DNA of 64,000 bases from Chenopodium formosanum (Eukaryota; Streptophyta; Magnoliopsida; Caryophyllales; Amaranthaceae): positions 50,292,001-50,356,000 of the forward strand of contig CM044862.1 of NCBI GenBank assembly GCA_024500155.1. The letters are read 5' to 3'. Under the pieces are notes generated by a model. The model was not told the origin of the DNA and searched no databases. It saw nothing but the letters and a program-made list of their open reading frames with translations. Below are positions 12,881 through 25,300 of the stretch, in pieces (position 1 is the stretch's first letter; each line of letters opens with the position of its first letter). The position numbers were made by a program, and so were the translations under genes.

Positions 12881-14141
12881 CTTACAACAACCAGTAAACA
12901 AAACTGCATTCCTCTGTAGAAGCAAGCTGATTAACCCTAGTTTGCTGACTTTTTGTCTTCCTTCCAACTATTCTCCACCCCTCATCTAAGTTTTGAGAAG
13001 TATGAACATGTGGAGTGATAACAGATTGCCCATGAACAGAAGCATCAACATCAACAACAGGAGCAGAAGCCTGACTAGGCTTAGCAACCCAGACTTGATG
13101 CTGAGGAGTTGTAGTCACTGACTGGTTAGGAGCTGCAGTCACTGACTGCTTGGGAGCTGCAGTCACTGATTGCTTAGGAACTGTTGGAGCTTTGACAGAA
13201 CAGTCATGGCCCACTTTATTACACTTAGAGCAAAAGGGTGGAGTCTATTCATAGACTACCTTAAGTTCCAGAGTTTCCTTCGAGGGGCTTTCCACAAATA
13301 CAGATTTAGGCAATGGCTTGGTAACATCAATTTCTATTAGAAATCTAACAAAGGAAACTCTTAGTTGTCTTGTAGTACATTCATCAGAACAAATTAGTAT
13401 ACCAAGCAAGCTACCAATACAACTAAGAGTTTTAGGACCCTAGCAATTTAAAGGTAAGTTTGGGAACTTAACCCATAATGGAATAGTTCTCTAAATCTCA
13501 TCACCAAAATCAAATTTAGAACTTCAAGGCTTAATGATTGTTGGTTTCCCCATGAACATATGTGGACCAGAGCAAAGAATAGTATCCTTATCAATAACTG
13601 AGCAACAATTAATGATAAAATACCCATCGTCATGCCAAAATATGTCTGGTTTTTTAACATCATTCCATTGTTGAGCTATAAAACGATGAACAGCAGCAAT
13701 AGTAGGATAATGACCAACAACATAGAAAACTAAAGCATTAGACCATTTCTTATTACCTTCCATATGTTCAGAATCCTGCAGCTGAGCTACCTGTTTCCCA
13801 TTTTGAACCACCGGGGCAACATAGGATAGGGGAGCTCCCTTAGCAGTCAACTTCCCAGAGAATGAACAAGGTCAATCTTCACCATTCTTGTGTAAGTTCT
13901 GTTCCGGGGGAGGTATAGAGTGAGAATCGGGAACAACTGGTTCAGATCGATGAGCAGCAGCTCCAGCATCCAATGGAATAGTAAACCCAGAAACCCTAGG
14001 TACTGTTTTTTTGGAAATCGAAGATGCTGGTCTAGAAATGGCTTCGGTAAATAGTGCAACAGTTTCAGCATCACTCCAGGGAATAAAACCACAAGAGGGA
14101 TTGAACAGTGCTGGCGCCGGAGTGACAAGCTCATTTACCTC

Positions 14142-15719
14142 CATTACTACAAAAAGCGTGTTTTCTGGACGCTTTTTAGGCCTTTTATCGACGCTAAAAA
14201 AAAGTCTAAAAATTATTTCTCGACGCTGCTAAAAAGCGTCGAAAAAACGTGAGTCGAAAATTTTCAGGGACACAAAAAAGCGTCGAGAATATCGACGCTT
14301 TTTTGTGTTATAACTAATATATGAAGCGTCACAAATATGTAAACCAAAAACTTATGGTTGACAATATACATAAATATATACCTCATACTTATACAATTCA
14401 ACCCTCTACGACTTGAACAAAAGAAAAGGAAATTCAAGATGAGAAAAGACATTGCTCAAGCAACAAGAACTAGTAGAACAGAAATCTTGAAATTGATTTA
14501 TGCATTTTAATTATTACAAAGAGAATATTAAAAAGTTTGTGTAGCATAAATTGCAACTTAGTGGATTACTGGAATGTTTTTGTTCTAAATGAAGTATTTT
14601 TTCTTCAATGATACCATACTACTTCATTTATTCTAAGTCCAAAAAACATAAAAAAAATATCATCAGCTTAAGCAATTGCAACTATTCTATTTGAAAATCT
14701 AATAACTAAGAATATTCAAGAATTTATACATCGCAAGTTATTACACACAATCTACGGTTAATATTGCAAATTGAACTAATAATTAATAAAATCCCAAAAG
14801 AAACATGATAATCAAATAAAACCATCATGAGGAACAGTGTGCAAACCTGAGAGGAAAATTGAATCAGGGGCTTATTGAAATTGGAATTTCAACATAAAGG
14901 ATTAGATCTGATCGAAATTATGGTCTCCTTTCGTATAATTTAGCCAAAACCCCTACAAATTAAGAATTCAAAACAAAAAGCCATAACAATAATACAATTG
15001 AAACAAAATCATAAATAAATTTGAAGAAAATACCTTTATTTCTTTCGTATTTTGAAGAAAATACCTCTATTTCTTTCGGATTTTTCTAGAATTTTATTTG
15101 AATAGTAGCACAAAATCGAACTCAATAATATGTATAAACAAACCCTAAAATATCAATTTCTCATTAATCAAACCCATTTTAGACAAAATTTTCGTGAGAT
15201 TATTGTAAAATAAACTCTATAAACAAGCTATAGGACTCGATTCGAAGAAAAAATGAATCCCAAAAGGAAAGGGTGTACCTCAATTTTGTCGGCAACGAGA
15301 AGACGAAATCAAACACCATTGAAGGCCGGCGGGAAGAGAAAATTGGGCAAGCAAAATTATTGATGAGCGGTGCAAAGGGAACGACTTGAAGATCTGACAT
15401 TGAAACCCATGATTTTCATAATCACTTTGAAGAATTTCATAAGAGGAAGGAGAGATGAATAGTTAGGGTTAAGATGTGACAGCTCAGAGAAGTGAAAAGG
15501 GTTTTCAAGTACTATGGGCGATTTTATTAATTCTGAAATTTTGAAATCGTGGGTAGAGAAAATTAAACTCACGAGCCTTGCACATGTTGTTCTCGACGCT
15601 TATTTATGTCAAAAATCAATCTAGTCGTCGATAAAACACACACATTATATTTACCACCTGACGCCCTTGCATAAGCGTCGAGGCTAAAGCGTCGAGAAAA
15701 GACTCATTTTGTAGTAGTG
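14142..15719 (-). mobile_element. CACTA module C (1.58 kb, both termini present)
   Basis: The minus-strand start is CACTACTACAAAATGAGTC with subterminal TCTCGACGCTTTAG and CTCGACGCTTATG repeats. The end carries AAAGCGTCCAGAAAACACGC then TTTTTGTAGTAATG, with one substitution in the terminal CACTA. Subterminal GCGTCG motifs occur in both orientations near 14160-14330 and 15590-15700, the arrangement expected of transposase-binding sites. The first ~150 bp of its minus-strand start are clearly related to the start of modules A and B (shared CACTACTACAAAATG, AAGGGCGTCAG, GACGCTTATT-like blocks). The interior has no recognisable gene. Confidence 0.75.
14271..14307. repeat. Perfect 16-bp inverted repeat near module C end
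   Basis: The arms are CACAAAAAAGCGTCGA at 14271-14286 and its exact complement at 14292-14307, separated by GAATA. The arms contain the GCGTCGA motif repeated through the CACTA ends. This could form a hairpin or a paired transposase-binding site. Confidence 0.8.
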
Positions 15720-18537
15720 CTTAATAATATAATTTAATACTAAAGTTTGTTTCAGTGTTTCACAAAAAGGTAACGCTCCTAATTAGACAGCACAAAGATC
15801 TAATATGTACAAGAAATGCAATTTACCGTAGTTCTTTTGTAAGGTAGAGTTTGTCGCCTGCACCTTTATGCCTCTAAATTAGGAAACTCTTCAGGAGTTG
15901 ATGCAGCAGATAGTGAGTACTCAATGTCGTTATCAAGTAGTAATATTGATGACATGTCCGGCAAATAACACTAACATACAAAAACATGCATTCAATTATT
16001 TATACTGATGAAAGAAATTGAAATAGTAATATAAATACAAACCAGACTTAACACTTTAAGGCAATACCTAGAAGCCATCCCCTTCTTTCAGAAAAAGGGT
16101 ATTTAAGCATAAGAAACTAGCAATTTTTTTTTTTAAAAAAAATAGAAAGTATATCATCATCCAAGACAATTAAAGTGACATATATAGTATTCATTACAAT
16201 AACTCAAAACTACATTAGAGAAATCTATCCAAAACAGTGCAAGTTGGAAAAAAATAAATCCATAGTCTCAATGTACCCTTCAGCCACCCCACCTAAGCCT
16301 TGCATTTAAATAATGGTTTAGATATAACTTAAACATAATATTAGAATAGAATACAACTGAAGTGAAATATAAACTTGAAACATATCACTATATCAGGTCC
16401 CTTCACAAATTCTATGATAGTATTGGCAGCCTTCTCTTTGGCCTCACACAAAGTTTGTTCATCCTTTACAGAGCTGAAAGAAGAAAAATTTAGCACCACA
16501 ATTAAATGTTAAAAAAGGAATAAGACATTGTCACTCTTGAAACAACATTGCTACCCAAATGACATGGTTTGATTTCTCAAAAGTAACTAGCCTTCTGGTC
16601 CGTGCAATGCACGGCTTGTTCATAGAAAATTGTATTGAGAGATGAGTGAAGAAATACTAAAAAATAATTATAAGTGTAATATGTAACTGAAAACATAATT
16701 AAATAAATAAAAATTTTGGGACTTTAATTTAAAATGAGACTTAATAAAAAGAAGATGGAGGGACTAAAAACAAAGAGAGAAAATAAAAAGGTTAAATTAA
16801 AGAGGGGAGATGAAGATAAAGTGTTTAATGAAAGGGAAGATGTGGCACATTGAGTTGAAGAAAATGATATGAAAGTGTAATAGAATGATGACATGTCTTT
16901 TTTTGTTTGCCTTTTTAAATACTAAGTATAGATAAGTGTTTGATAATCAAAATAGTTGAGGTTTCGGTCTTTTAGATGTTTAAAGGGGTTTAATTTTTAA
17001 TCTTGCATTGAGTTTTAATTTTTGAAATAACAAGTACATACTCAAGCTTTCTCACCGAAATACTTAGACAGAGCTTAATTCAGTATCATTTGCAAAGGTC
17101 CCTACCATAATAAAACAAAGCCTTGCAGATAATTATCAATGTGCAACATAATTTCACACACAATAAAAGTTTTTAAATTGGTTTAGTCACATACTACTCA
17201 TACCAATTTTCTCCATCTAAGTAAATCTAATTATTTAATTTTTTTTGAAAAATTTATATTCTAAGTACTACTCCATAATACTTATATATACTTGTATGTA
17301 ATTTCAGAGCAAATTCAACAATCCTTAAAAAATTAATAAAAATAAAATTAAATAAAAAATTACAACATCCTAATTAACCAGATCAAATATTGAGCAAAAA
17401 TTAAAATAAAAAGCCCGATTTGTTACAAAAACCACAACAATTATATAAGCAAAATATAGTAATAAAGAAAGGAGAAATTCTACCCTGACGGATTCATTGT
17501 CCTTTTACTCAAGAATCTATCAAATAAAATAGCACAGCATAATAAGGAGAACAATATTAGGAAAAAATTAAGGGTTTTAAGCCATTTATATCTCCCCTCG
17601 GCAAGTCCTTGGGATTGTAGATCTTAAACAATACTAATTCATTTGCAATTTGCCAATTTGTATTTATTTAAAACATTAATAAAGAAGATAATATGAAATA
17701 TTGTCGTACTACTGCTAGGTTCCAATTTGATAACATATTAACATTATAGGGGAATTGGGTGGTTTTTCCTCAAAAAGTGAAGACCAAATATGTAAAGGGA
17801 GGAAATACACTACCTCAACAACTAAGGAACGAATCTGATTCCCCAATTGCAAGTCTGAAATTCTAGAATTAGTTAAAATTGTAAAAAAAATTAAACTCAT
17901 AAAGCTTAATACCTCTTTCTCGCATCTTGTGAATTTGTGAACTGTACAATCCAATTAGATTGAATATAGTAGCATAAAAAAAACCATAAACTAAACCCAC
18001 AAATCTTCGTGCTTCATGAATAAACTTTCTATTATAATAAAATTCTCAAAATTGAAACTCTAAAAACAATTTAGAATACTCAATTCAAAAAGAAAATTAG
18101 AAAAAAAAAAAAAAGAAAAAAAGTACCTTAAAATTTAGAATACCAAGGAAATTTTTTTTTTGAATTGAGGATGAGTAATGCGAATTTCGCATCTCAATAG
18201 ATACGAGCCAAGATGGAAAAAAAACAAATTTAAATCAAAATTCCATGAGTTTCATAGCATTTTTGGTTAATTGGGTAAATGAGAAAGATGAAATTAAAAA
18301 CTGATGAGAAGAATTAGGGTATCTAGAGCGGCGGTTCTATTATTCTAAAAATGTAACGCAAAGATGCGGGCTATTGACACGTGCAGGGCAGGTGGTATAT
18401 TCTCGACGCTTTTAACAATCGAAATTACTTTTGACTTAAATAAGCGTCGAGAAAACACACGAACTATATTAAACTGCTGACGCCCTTTCATTGTGTCGAG
18501 CCCAAAGCACAACTAATATACGCATTTTGTAGTAGTG
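15720..18537 (-). mobile_element. CACTA-like module B, sibling of element A
   Basis: This is the reverse complement of 1408-3886, collinear end to end: the same CACTACTACAAAATGCG start at 18537, the same GGGCGTCAG and GTCGAGAAAACAC subterminal blocks, the same exon-like pieces, and the same last bases before the C module (TTTAGTATT..ATTATATTATTAAG). Without the Helitron it is about 2472 bp against 2479 for A. The two copies differ by scattered substitutions and small indels. Exon-like frames are slightly more degraded here. Confidence 0.8.
16587..16932 (-). mobile_element. Non-autonomous Helitron (346 bp)
   Basis: On the minus strand it starts TCTATACTTAGTATTTAAAA and ends with the hairpin CCGTGCA/TGCACGG, nine bases, then CTAG. 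These are the diagnostic Helitron ends (5' TC, 3' hairpin plus CTRR). It sits between A and T with no target duplication. Element A carries the empty site near 3012-3016 (ACACTTA|TTACTTTTG), which proves the insertion and its exact limits. The inside has no Rep/helicase. Confidence 0.9.
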
Positions 18538-21500
18538 CTCCTGAATCAGGCTTGGAACAAAAGTACAACCTGAGTTTCGCAAATTCTACAAAATTGTATC
18601 TAAAACTGGATCAGTAGAATTCCTATGTTGTACTAATTGAGGTGTAGAATTGTTCTGTTTCTTCTTCTTAGCCATTGGAGATTAAGATTGATTAAGAAAC
18701 CGATCAAAATTGACGAACCATGGAGAAGAGAGAGAAGAGAGAAAGTCAACAAAAGTAAAACCTTATTTGATAGTCAAAAAGCTTTAAGGTGAGAGAAAGT
18801 TAGAAAACTCTCATTGAATAGATAAGAAGAAGTTCCACGAAGTTGCTTCTTCAACCTCTCAAAAACTCCATGATTCTAAAAGTTTTGTTTAAATGTGTTT
18901 GACTTTTATTTGATTCAAAAAGCTTTGTTTGAATGTTTTTGACTTTTATTCGATTCAACAAGCTTTGTTTGAATGTATTTGACTTTTATTTGATTCAAAA
19001 AGCTTTGATTAAATGTGTTTGACTTTCATTTGATACAAAAAGCTTTGTTTGAATGTGTTTGAGTTTCATTCGATTCAAAAAGCTATGTTTAAATGTGTTT
19101 ATCTTTTATTTGATTCAAAAAGTTTTGATTGAATGCATTTCCCTTTCATTCGATTCAAAAAACGTTGTTTGAATGTGTTTACCTATCATTTTATTCCAAA
19201 ATCTTTCTTTTAATGTGTTTGACTTTCATTCAATTCAAAAAGCTTTGTTTTAATGTGTTTGACTTTCATTAAATTCAAAAAGCTTTGTTTTTATGTGTTT
19301 GACTTTAATTTGATTCAAAATCTTTGTTTGAATGTGTTTGACTTTTATTTGATGCAGTTAGCTTTGTTGAATGCATTTACCTTTCATTCAGTGTTTGACT
19401 TTTATTTGATTCAATTAGCTTCGTTGAATGCATTTGACTTTCATTCGATTGAAAAAGTTTTGTTTGAATATGTTTGACTTTCATTTGATTCAAAAAGCTT
19501 TATATGAATGTGTTTTGCTTTCATTCAATTACAACAGCTTTGTTTTCATGTGTTTGACTTTATTGTGATTCAAAAATCTTTGTTTGAATATGTTTGACTT
19601 GTCATTAATTCAAAAAGCTTTCGTTGAATGAATTAACTTTCATTCTATTCAAAAATCTTTGTTAAAATTTGTTTAACCATCATTGGATTCAAAAAGCTTT
19701 GTTTAAATGTTTTTGATTTTTATTCGATTCAAAAAGCTATGATTGAATGAGTTTGACTTTCATTTGACTCAAAAAGCTTTGTTTAAATGTGTTTGACTTT
19801 CATTTGATAAAAAAAGCATTGTTAGAATGTGTTTCAGTTTCATTCGATTCAAAAATCTTTGTTTGAATGTGTTTGACTTTTATTTGATTCAAAAAGCTTT
19901 AATTAAATGTGTTTGACTTTCATTTGAATCAAAAAGCTTTTTTTGAATGTGTTTAAGTTTCATTTTATTCAAAAAGCTATGTTTTAATGTGTATATCTTT
20001 TATTTGATTCAAAAAGTTTTGATTGGATGCATTTCCCTTTCATTAGATTAAAAAAGCTTTGTTTGAATGTGTTTACCTATCATTTTATATTAAAAGCTTT
20101 GTTTTAATGTGTTTGACTTTCATTCGATTCAAAATGCTTTGTTTTTATGCGTTTGACTTCATTTGATTCAAAATCTTTGTTTGAATGTGTTTGTCTTCTA
20201 TTTGATTCAATTAGCTTCGTTGAATCCATTTGACTTTCATTAAGTGTTTGACTTTTATTTGATTCAATCAGCTTCATAGAATGAATTTGATTTTCATTCG
20301 ATTCAAAAAGCTTTGTTTGAATATGTTTAACTTTCATTTGATTCAAAAAGCTTTGTTTCAATGTGTTTTGCTTTCATTCAATTACAAAAGCTTTTTTTTC
20401 ACGTGTTTGACTTTCTTTTGGTTCAAAAATCTTTGTTTGAATGTGTTTGACTTGTTAATTATTCAAAAAGCTTTCTTTTAATGCGTTCACTTTCATTCAA
20501 TTCAAAAAGCATTGTCAGAACTTATTTAACCATCATTGGATTCAAAAAGCTTTGTTTGAATGTGTTTGACTTTTATTCGATTCAAAAGGCTATGTTTAAA
20601 TGAGTTTGACTTTCATTTGATTCAATAAGCTTTGTTTAAATGTGTTTAACTTTCATTTGATTCAAAAAGTTTGTTTGAATGTTTTTGAGTTTCATTCGAT
20701 TCAAAAAGCTTTGTTCGAATGTGTTTGACTTTTATTTGATTCAAAAATCTTTGATTAAATGTGTTTGACTTTTATTTGATTCTAAAAGCTTTGTTTGAAT
20801 GTGTCTGATTTTCATTCGATTCAAAAAGCCATGTTTGAATGTATTTATCTTTTTTTTTTATTCAAAAAGTTTTGATTGAATGCATTTTTCTTTCATTAGA
20901 TTCAAAAATCTTTGTTTGAATGTGTTTACCTATCATTTTGTATTAAAAGCTTTGTTTTAATGTGTTTGACTTTATTTTGATTCAAAAATCTTATTTTGAA
21001 TATGTTTGACTTGTCATTAATTCAAAAAGCTTTCGTTGAATGAATTAACTTTCATTCTATTCAAAAAGCTTTGTTAGAATTTGTTAAACCATCATTGTAT
21101 TCAAAATGCTTTGTTTAAATGTGTTTGACTTTTATTCCATTAAAAAAGCTATGTTTGAATGAGTTTGACTTTCATTTGATTAAAAAAGCTTTGTTGAAAT
21201 GTGTTTGACTTTCATTTGATTTAAAAAGCTTTGTTAGAATGTGTTTCAGTTTCATTCGATTCAAAAAGCTTTGTTTGAATGTGTTTGACTTTTATTTAAT
21301 TCAAAAAGCTTTGATTAAATGTGTTTGACTTTCATTTGAATCAAAAAGCTTTGTTTGAATGTGTTTGAGTTTCATTTTATTCAAAAAGCTATGTTTTAAT
21401 GTGTTTATCTTATATTTGATTCGAAAAGTTTTGATTGGATGCATTTCCCTTTCATTAGATTTAAAAAGCTTTGTTTGAATGTGTTTACCTATCATTTTAT

Positions 21501-22329
21501 ATTAAAAGCTTTGTTTTAATGTGTTTGACTTTCATTGAATTAAAAAAGCTTTGTTTTTATGCGTTTGACTTCATTTGATTCAAAATCTTTGTTTCAATGT
21601 GTTTGTCTTTAATTTGATTCAATTAGCTTCGTTGAATGCATTTGACTTTCATTCAGTGTTTGACTTTTATTTGATTCTATTAGCTTCGTGGAATGCGTTT
21701 CACTTTCATTCGATTAAAAATGCTTTGTTTGATTATGTTTAACTTTCATTTTATTCAAAAAGCTTTGTTTCAATGTGTTTGGCTTTCATTCAATTACAAA
21801 AGCTTGGTTTTCATGTGTTTTACTTTCTTTTGAGTCAAAAATCTTTGTTTGAATGTGTTTGACTTGTCATTGATTCAAAAAGCTTTCTTTTAATGCGTTC
21901 ACTTTCATTCGTATCAAAAAGCTTTGTTAGAATTTATTTCACCATCACTGGATTTAAAAAGCTTTGTTTGAATGTGTTTGACTTTTATTCGATTTTAAAA
22001 GGCTATGTTTAAATGAGTTTGACTTTCATTTAATTAAAAAAAGCTTTGTTTAAATGTGTTTAACTTTCATTTGATTTAAAAAGTTTGTTTGAATGTGTTT
22101 GAGTTTCATTCGATTCAAAAAGCTTTGTTTGACTGTGTTTGACTTTCATTCAATTAAAAAAGCCATGTTTGAATGTATTTATCTTTTATTTGATTCAAAA
22201 AATTTTGATTGGATGCATTTCCCTTTCATTAGATTAAAAAAGCTTTGTTTGAATGTGTTTACCTATCATTTTATATACAAAGCTTTGTTTTAATGTGTTT
22301 GACTTTCATTCGATTCAAAAAGCTTTGTT

Positions 22330-25300
22330 TTTATGCGTTTGACTTCATTTGATTCAAAATCTTTTTTTGAATGTGTTTCACTTGATTTGATTCATTTAGC
22401 TTCTTTGAATGCATTTGACTTTCATTCAGTGGTTGACATTTATTTGATTCAATTAACTTCGTGGAATGCATTTGACTTTCATTCGATTCAAAAAGCTTTG
22501 TTTGAATATGTTTGACTTTCATTTGATTCAAAAAACTTTGTTTGAATGTGTTTGGCTTTTATTCAATTACAAAAGCTTTTTTTTCATGTGTTGGACTTTC
22601 TTTTGATTCTAAAAACTTGGTGTAAATGTGTTTGACTTGTCATTAATTTAAAAAGCATTCTTTGAATGCATTAACTTTCATTCGATTCAAAAAGCTTTGT
22701 TAGAATTTGTTTAACCATCATTGAATTCAAAAAGCTTTGTTTGAATGTTTTTGACTTTTATTCGATTCAAAAAGCTTTGTTAGAATGTGTTTGACTTTTA
22801 TTTAATTCAAAAAGCTTTGATTAAATGTGTTTGACTTTCATATTAATCAAAAAGCTTTGTTTGAATGTGTTTGAGTTTCATTTTATTCAAAAAGCTATGT
22901 TTTAATGTGTTTATCTTTTATTTGATTCAAAAAGTTTTGATTGAATATATTACCCTTTCATTCGATTCAAAAAGCTTTGTTTGAATGTGTTTACCTATCA
23001 TTTTATTCCAAAAGCTTTGTTTAATGTGTTTTACTTTCATTCGATTAAAAAAGCTTTGTTTTTATGCGTTGTACTTTCATTTGATTCAAAAAGCTTTGTT
23101 TGAATGTGTTTGAGTTTCATTCGATTCAAAAATCTATGTTTAAATGTGTTTATCTTTTATTTGATTCAAAAAAGTTTTGATTCAATGCATTACCCTTTCA
23201 TTCAATTCAAAAAGTTTTGTTTGAATGTGTTTACCTATCATTTTATTTTAAAAGCTTTGTTTTAATGTGTGTGACTTTCATTCGATTTAAAAAGCTTTGT
23301 TTTTATGTGTTTGACTTTCATTTGATTCAAAATCTTTGTTTGAATGTGTTTGACTTTTATTTGATGAAATTAGCTTTGTTGAATGCATTTAACTTTCATT
23401 AAGTGTTTGACTTTTTTTTTATTCAATTAGCTTCGTTGAATGCATTTGACTTTCATTCGATTTAAAAAGTTTTGTTTGAATATGTTTGACTTTCATTTAA
23501 TTCAAAAAGCTTTATTTGAATGTGTTTCGCTTTCATTCAATTAAAAAATCTTTGTTTTAATGTGTTTGACTTTATTTTGATTCAAAAATCTTTGTTTGAA
23601 TATGTTTGACATGTCATTAATTTAAAAAGCTTTCGTTGAATGAATTATATTTCATTTTATTCAAAAAGCTTTGTTAGAATTTGTTTAACCATCATTGGAT
23701 TCAAAAAGCTTTGTTTGAATGTATTTGACTTTTATTCGATTCAAAAACCTATGTTTGACTTAGTTTGACTTCCATTTGATTCAAAAAGCTTTGTTTAAAT
23801 GTGTTTAACTTTCATTTGATTCAAAAAGCTTTGTTTGAATGTGTTTGAGTTTTATTCGATTCAAAAAGCTATGTTTGACTTAGTTTGACTTCCATTTGAT
23901 TCAAAAAGCTTTGTTTAAATGTGTTTAACTTTCATTTGATTTAAAAAGCTTTGTTTGAATGTGTTTCAGTTTCAATCGATTCAAAAAGCTTTGTTTGAAT
24001 GTGTTTGACTTTTATTTGATTTAAAAAGTTTTGATTAAATGTGTTTGACTTTCATTTAAATCAAAAGGCTTTGTTTGAATGTGTTTAAGTTTCATTTTAT
24101 TCAAAATGTTATGTTTTAATGTGTTTATCTTTTATTTGATTCAAAAATTTTTGAATGGATGCATTTCCCTTTCATTAGATTCAAAAAGCTTTGTTTGAAT
24201 GTGTTTACCTATCATTTTATATTAAAAGCTTTGTTTTAATGTGTTTGACTTTCATTCGATTCAAAAAGCTTTGTTTTTATGCGTTTGACTTAATTTGATT
24301 TTAAATCTTTGTTTGAATGTGTTTGACTTTTATTTGATTCAATTAGTTTCGTTGAATGCATTTGACTATCATTCAGTGTTTGACTTTTATTTGATTCAAT
24401 TACCTTCGTGGAATGCATTTGACTTTCATTCGATTCAAAAAGCTTTTTTTGAATATGTTTGACTTTAATTTGATTTAAAAAGTATTGTTTGAATGTTTTT
24501 GGCTTTCATTCAATTACAAAAGCTTTGTTTTCATGTGTTGGACTTTCTTATGATTCAAAAAACTTGGTTTGAATTTGTTTGACTTGTCAATAATTTAAAA
24601 AGCTGTGTTTGAATGCATTAACTTTTATTCTATTCAAAAAGCTTTGTTAGAATTTGTATAACCATCATTGAATTCAAAAAGCTTTGTTTGATTGTGTTTG
24701 ACTTTTATTCGATTCAAAAAGCTTTGTTTGAACGTGTTTGACTTTTATTGGATACAAAAAGCTTTGATTAAATGTGTTTAACTTTCATTTGAATCAAAAA
24801 GTTTTTTTTTTAAATGTGTTTGAGTTTCATTTGATTCAAAAAGCTTCGTTTTAATGTGTTTATCTTTTATTTGATTCAAAAAGTTTTGATTGAATTCATT
24901 TCCCTTTCATTCGATTCAAAAAGCTTTGTTTGAATTTATTTACCTATCATTTTATTCCAAAAGCTTTGTTTAATGTGTTTTACTTTCATTAGATTCAAAA
25001 AGCTTTGTTTTTATGCGTTTGACTTTCATTTGATTCAAAAAGCTTTGTTTGAATGTGTTTGAATTTCAATCGATTCAAAAAGCTATGTTTAAATGTGTTT
25101 ATCTTTTTTTGATTCAAAAAAGTTTTGATTGATTGCATTTCCCTTTCATTCGATTCAAAAAGCTTTGTTTGAATGTGTTTACCTATCATTTTTTTCCAAA
25201 AGCTTTGTTTTAATGTGTTTGACTTTCATTCGATTTAAAAAGCTTTGTTTTTATGTGTTTGACTTTCATTTGATTCAAAATCTTTGTTTCAATGTGTTTG

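Larger units (their letters stand above)
14142..18537 (-). mobile_element. Composite CACTA insertion (modules C + B)
   Basis: It is bounded by CATTACTACAAAAAGCG on the left and ..ATTTTGTAGTAGTG on the right, with a perfect 3-bp target duplication CTC at 14139-14141 and 18538-18540. The interrupted LINE ORF1 reads across these points, fixing the limits. Inside, at 15719/15720, there is a third CACTA terminus (GTAGTAGTG in plus sense). This divides the element into module C (14142-15719), with termini at both ends, and module B (15720-18537), with a terminus only at its outer end. No transposase is visible, so it would be moved in trans. Confidence 0.8.
12882..18675 (-). pseudogene. LINE ORF1 (DUF4283 / zinc-knuckle nucleic-acid-binding protein)
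   Basis: The start codon at 18675 opens MAKKKKQNNSTPQL, a basic N terminus common in plant LINE ORF1. The frame is cut at 18541 by the CACTA insertion and resumes at 14141 with VNELVTPAPALFNPS. The DUF4283 core lies at about 13440-13720: WNDVKKPDIFWHDDGYFII, SGPHMFMGKPTIIKP, then PLWVKFPNLPLNC. Next come DECTTRQLRVSFVRFLIEID and a Cys/His knuckle CSKCNKVGHDC near 13200-13235, then an Ala/Pro/Gln-rich tail to 12882. The usual role is binding LINE RNA in an RNP. It is broken by an in-frame TAG before the insertion, several frameshifts (around 13250, 13440, 13520 and 13850) and the insertion itself. DUF4283 assignment is strong; exact frameshift positions are approximate. Confidence 0.75.
12082..18870 (-). 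mobile_element. ORF1-only LINE, interrupted by composite CACTA
   Basis: On the minus strand the element runs from about 18870 (5' leader) to an A-rich tail at 12082-12088, preceded by GGCAATAAAATTC as in the LINE at ~600-4810. It encodes a LINE ORF1 with DUF4283 but shows no endonuclease or reverse transcriptase between the ORF1 end (~12880) and the 3' end. About 800 bp of CAG/CTG-rich and unique 3' sequence fills that space. Without the 4.4-kb insertion it is about 2.4 kb. Satellite flanks both sides. A possible target repeat (TGATTCAAAA / TGATTCTAAAA) cannot be separated from satellite periodicity. Confidence 0.7.
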
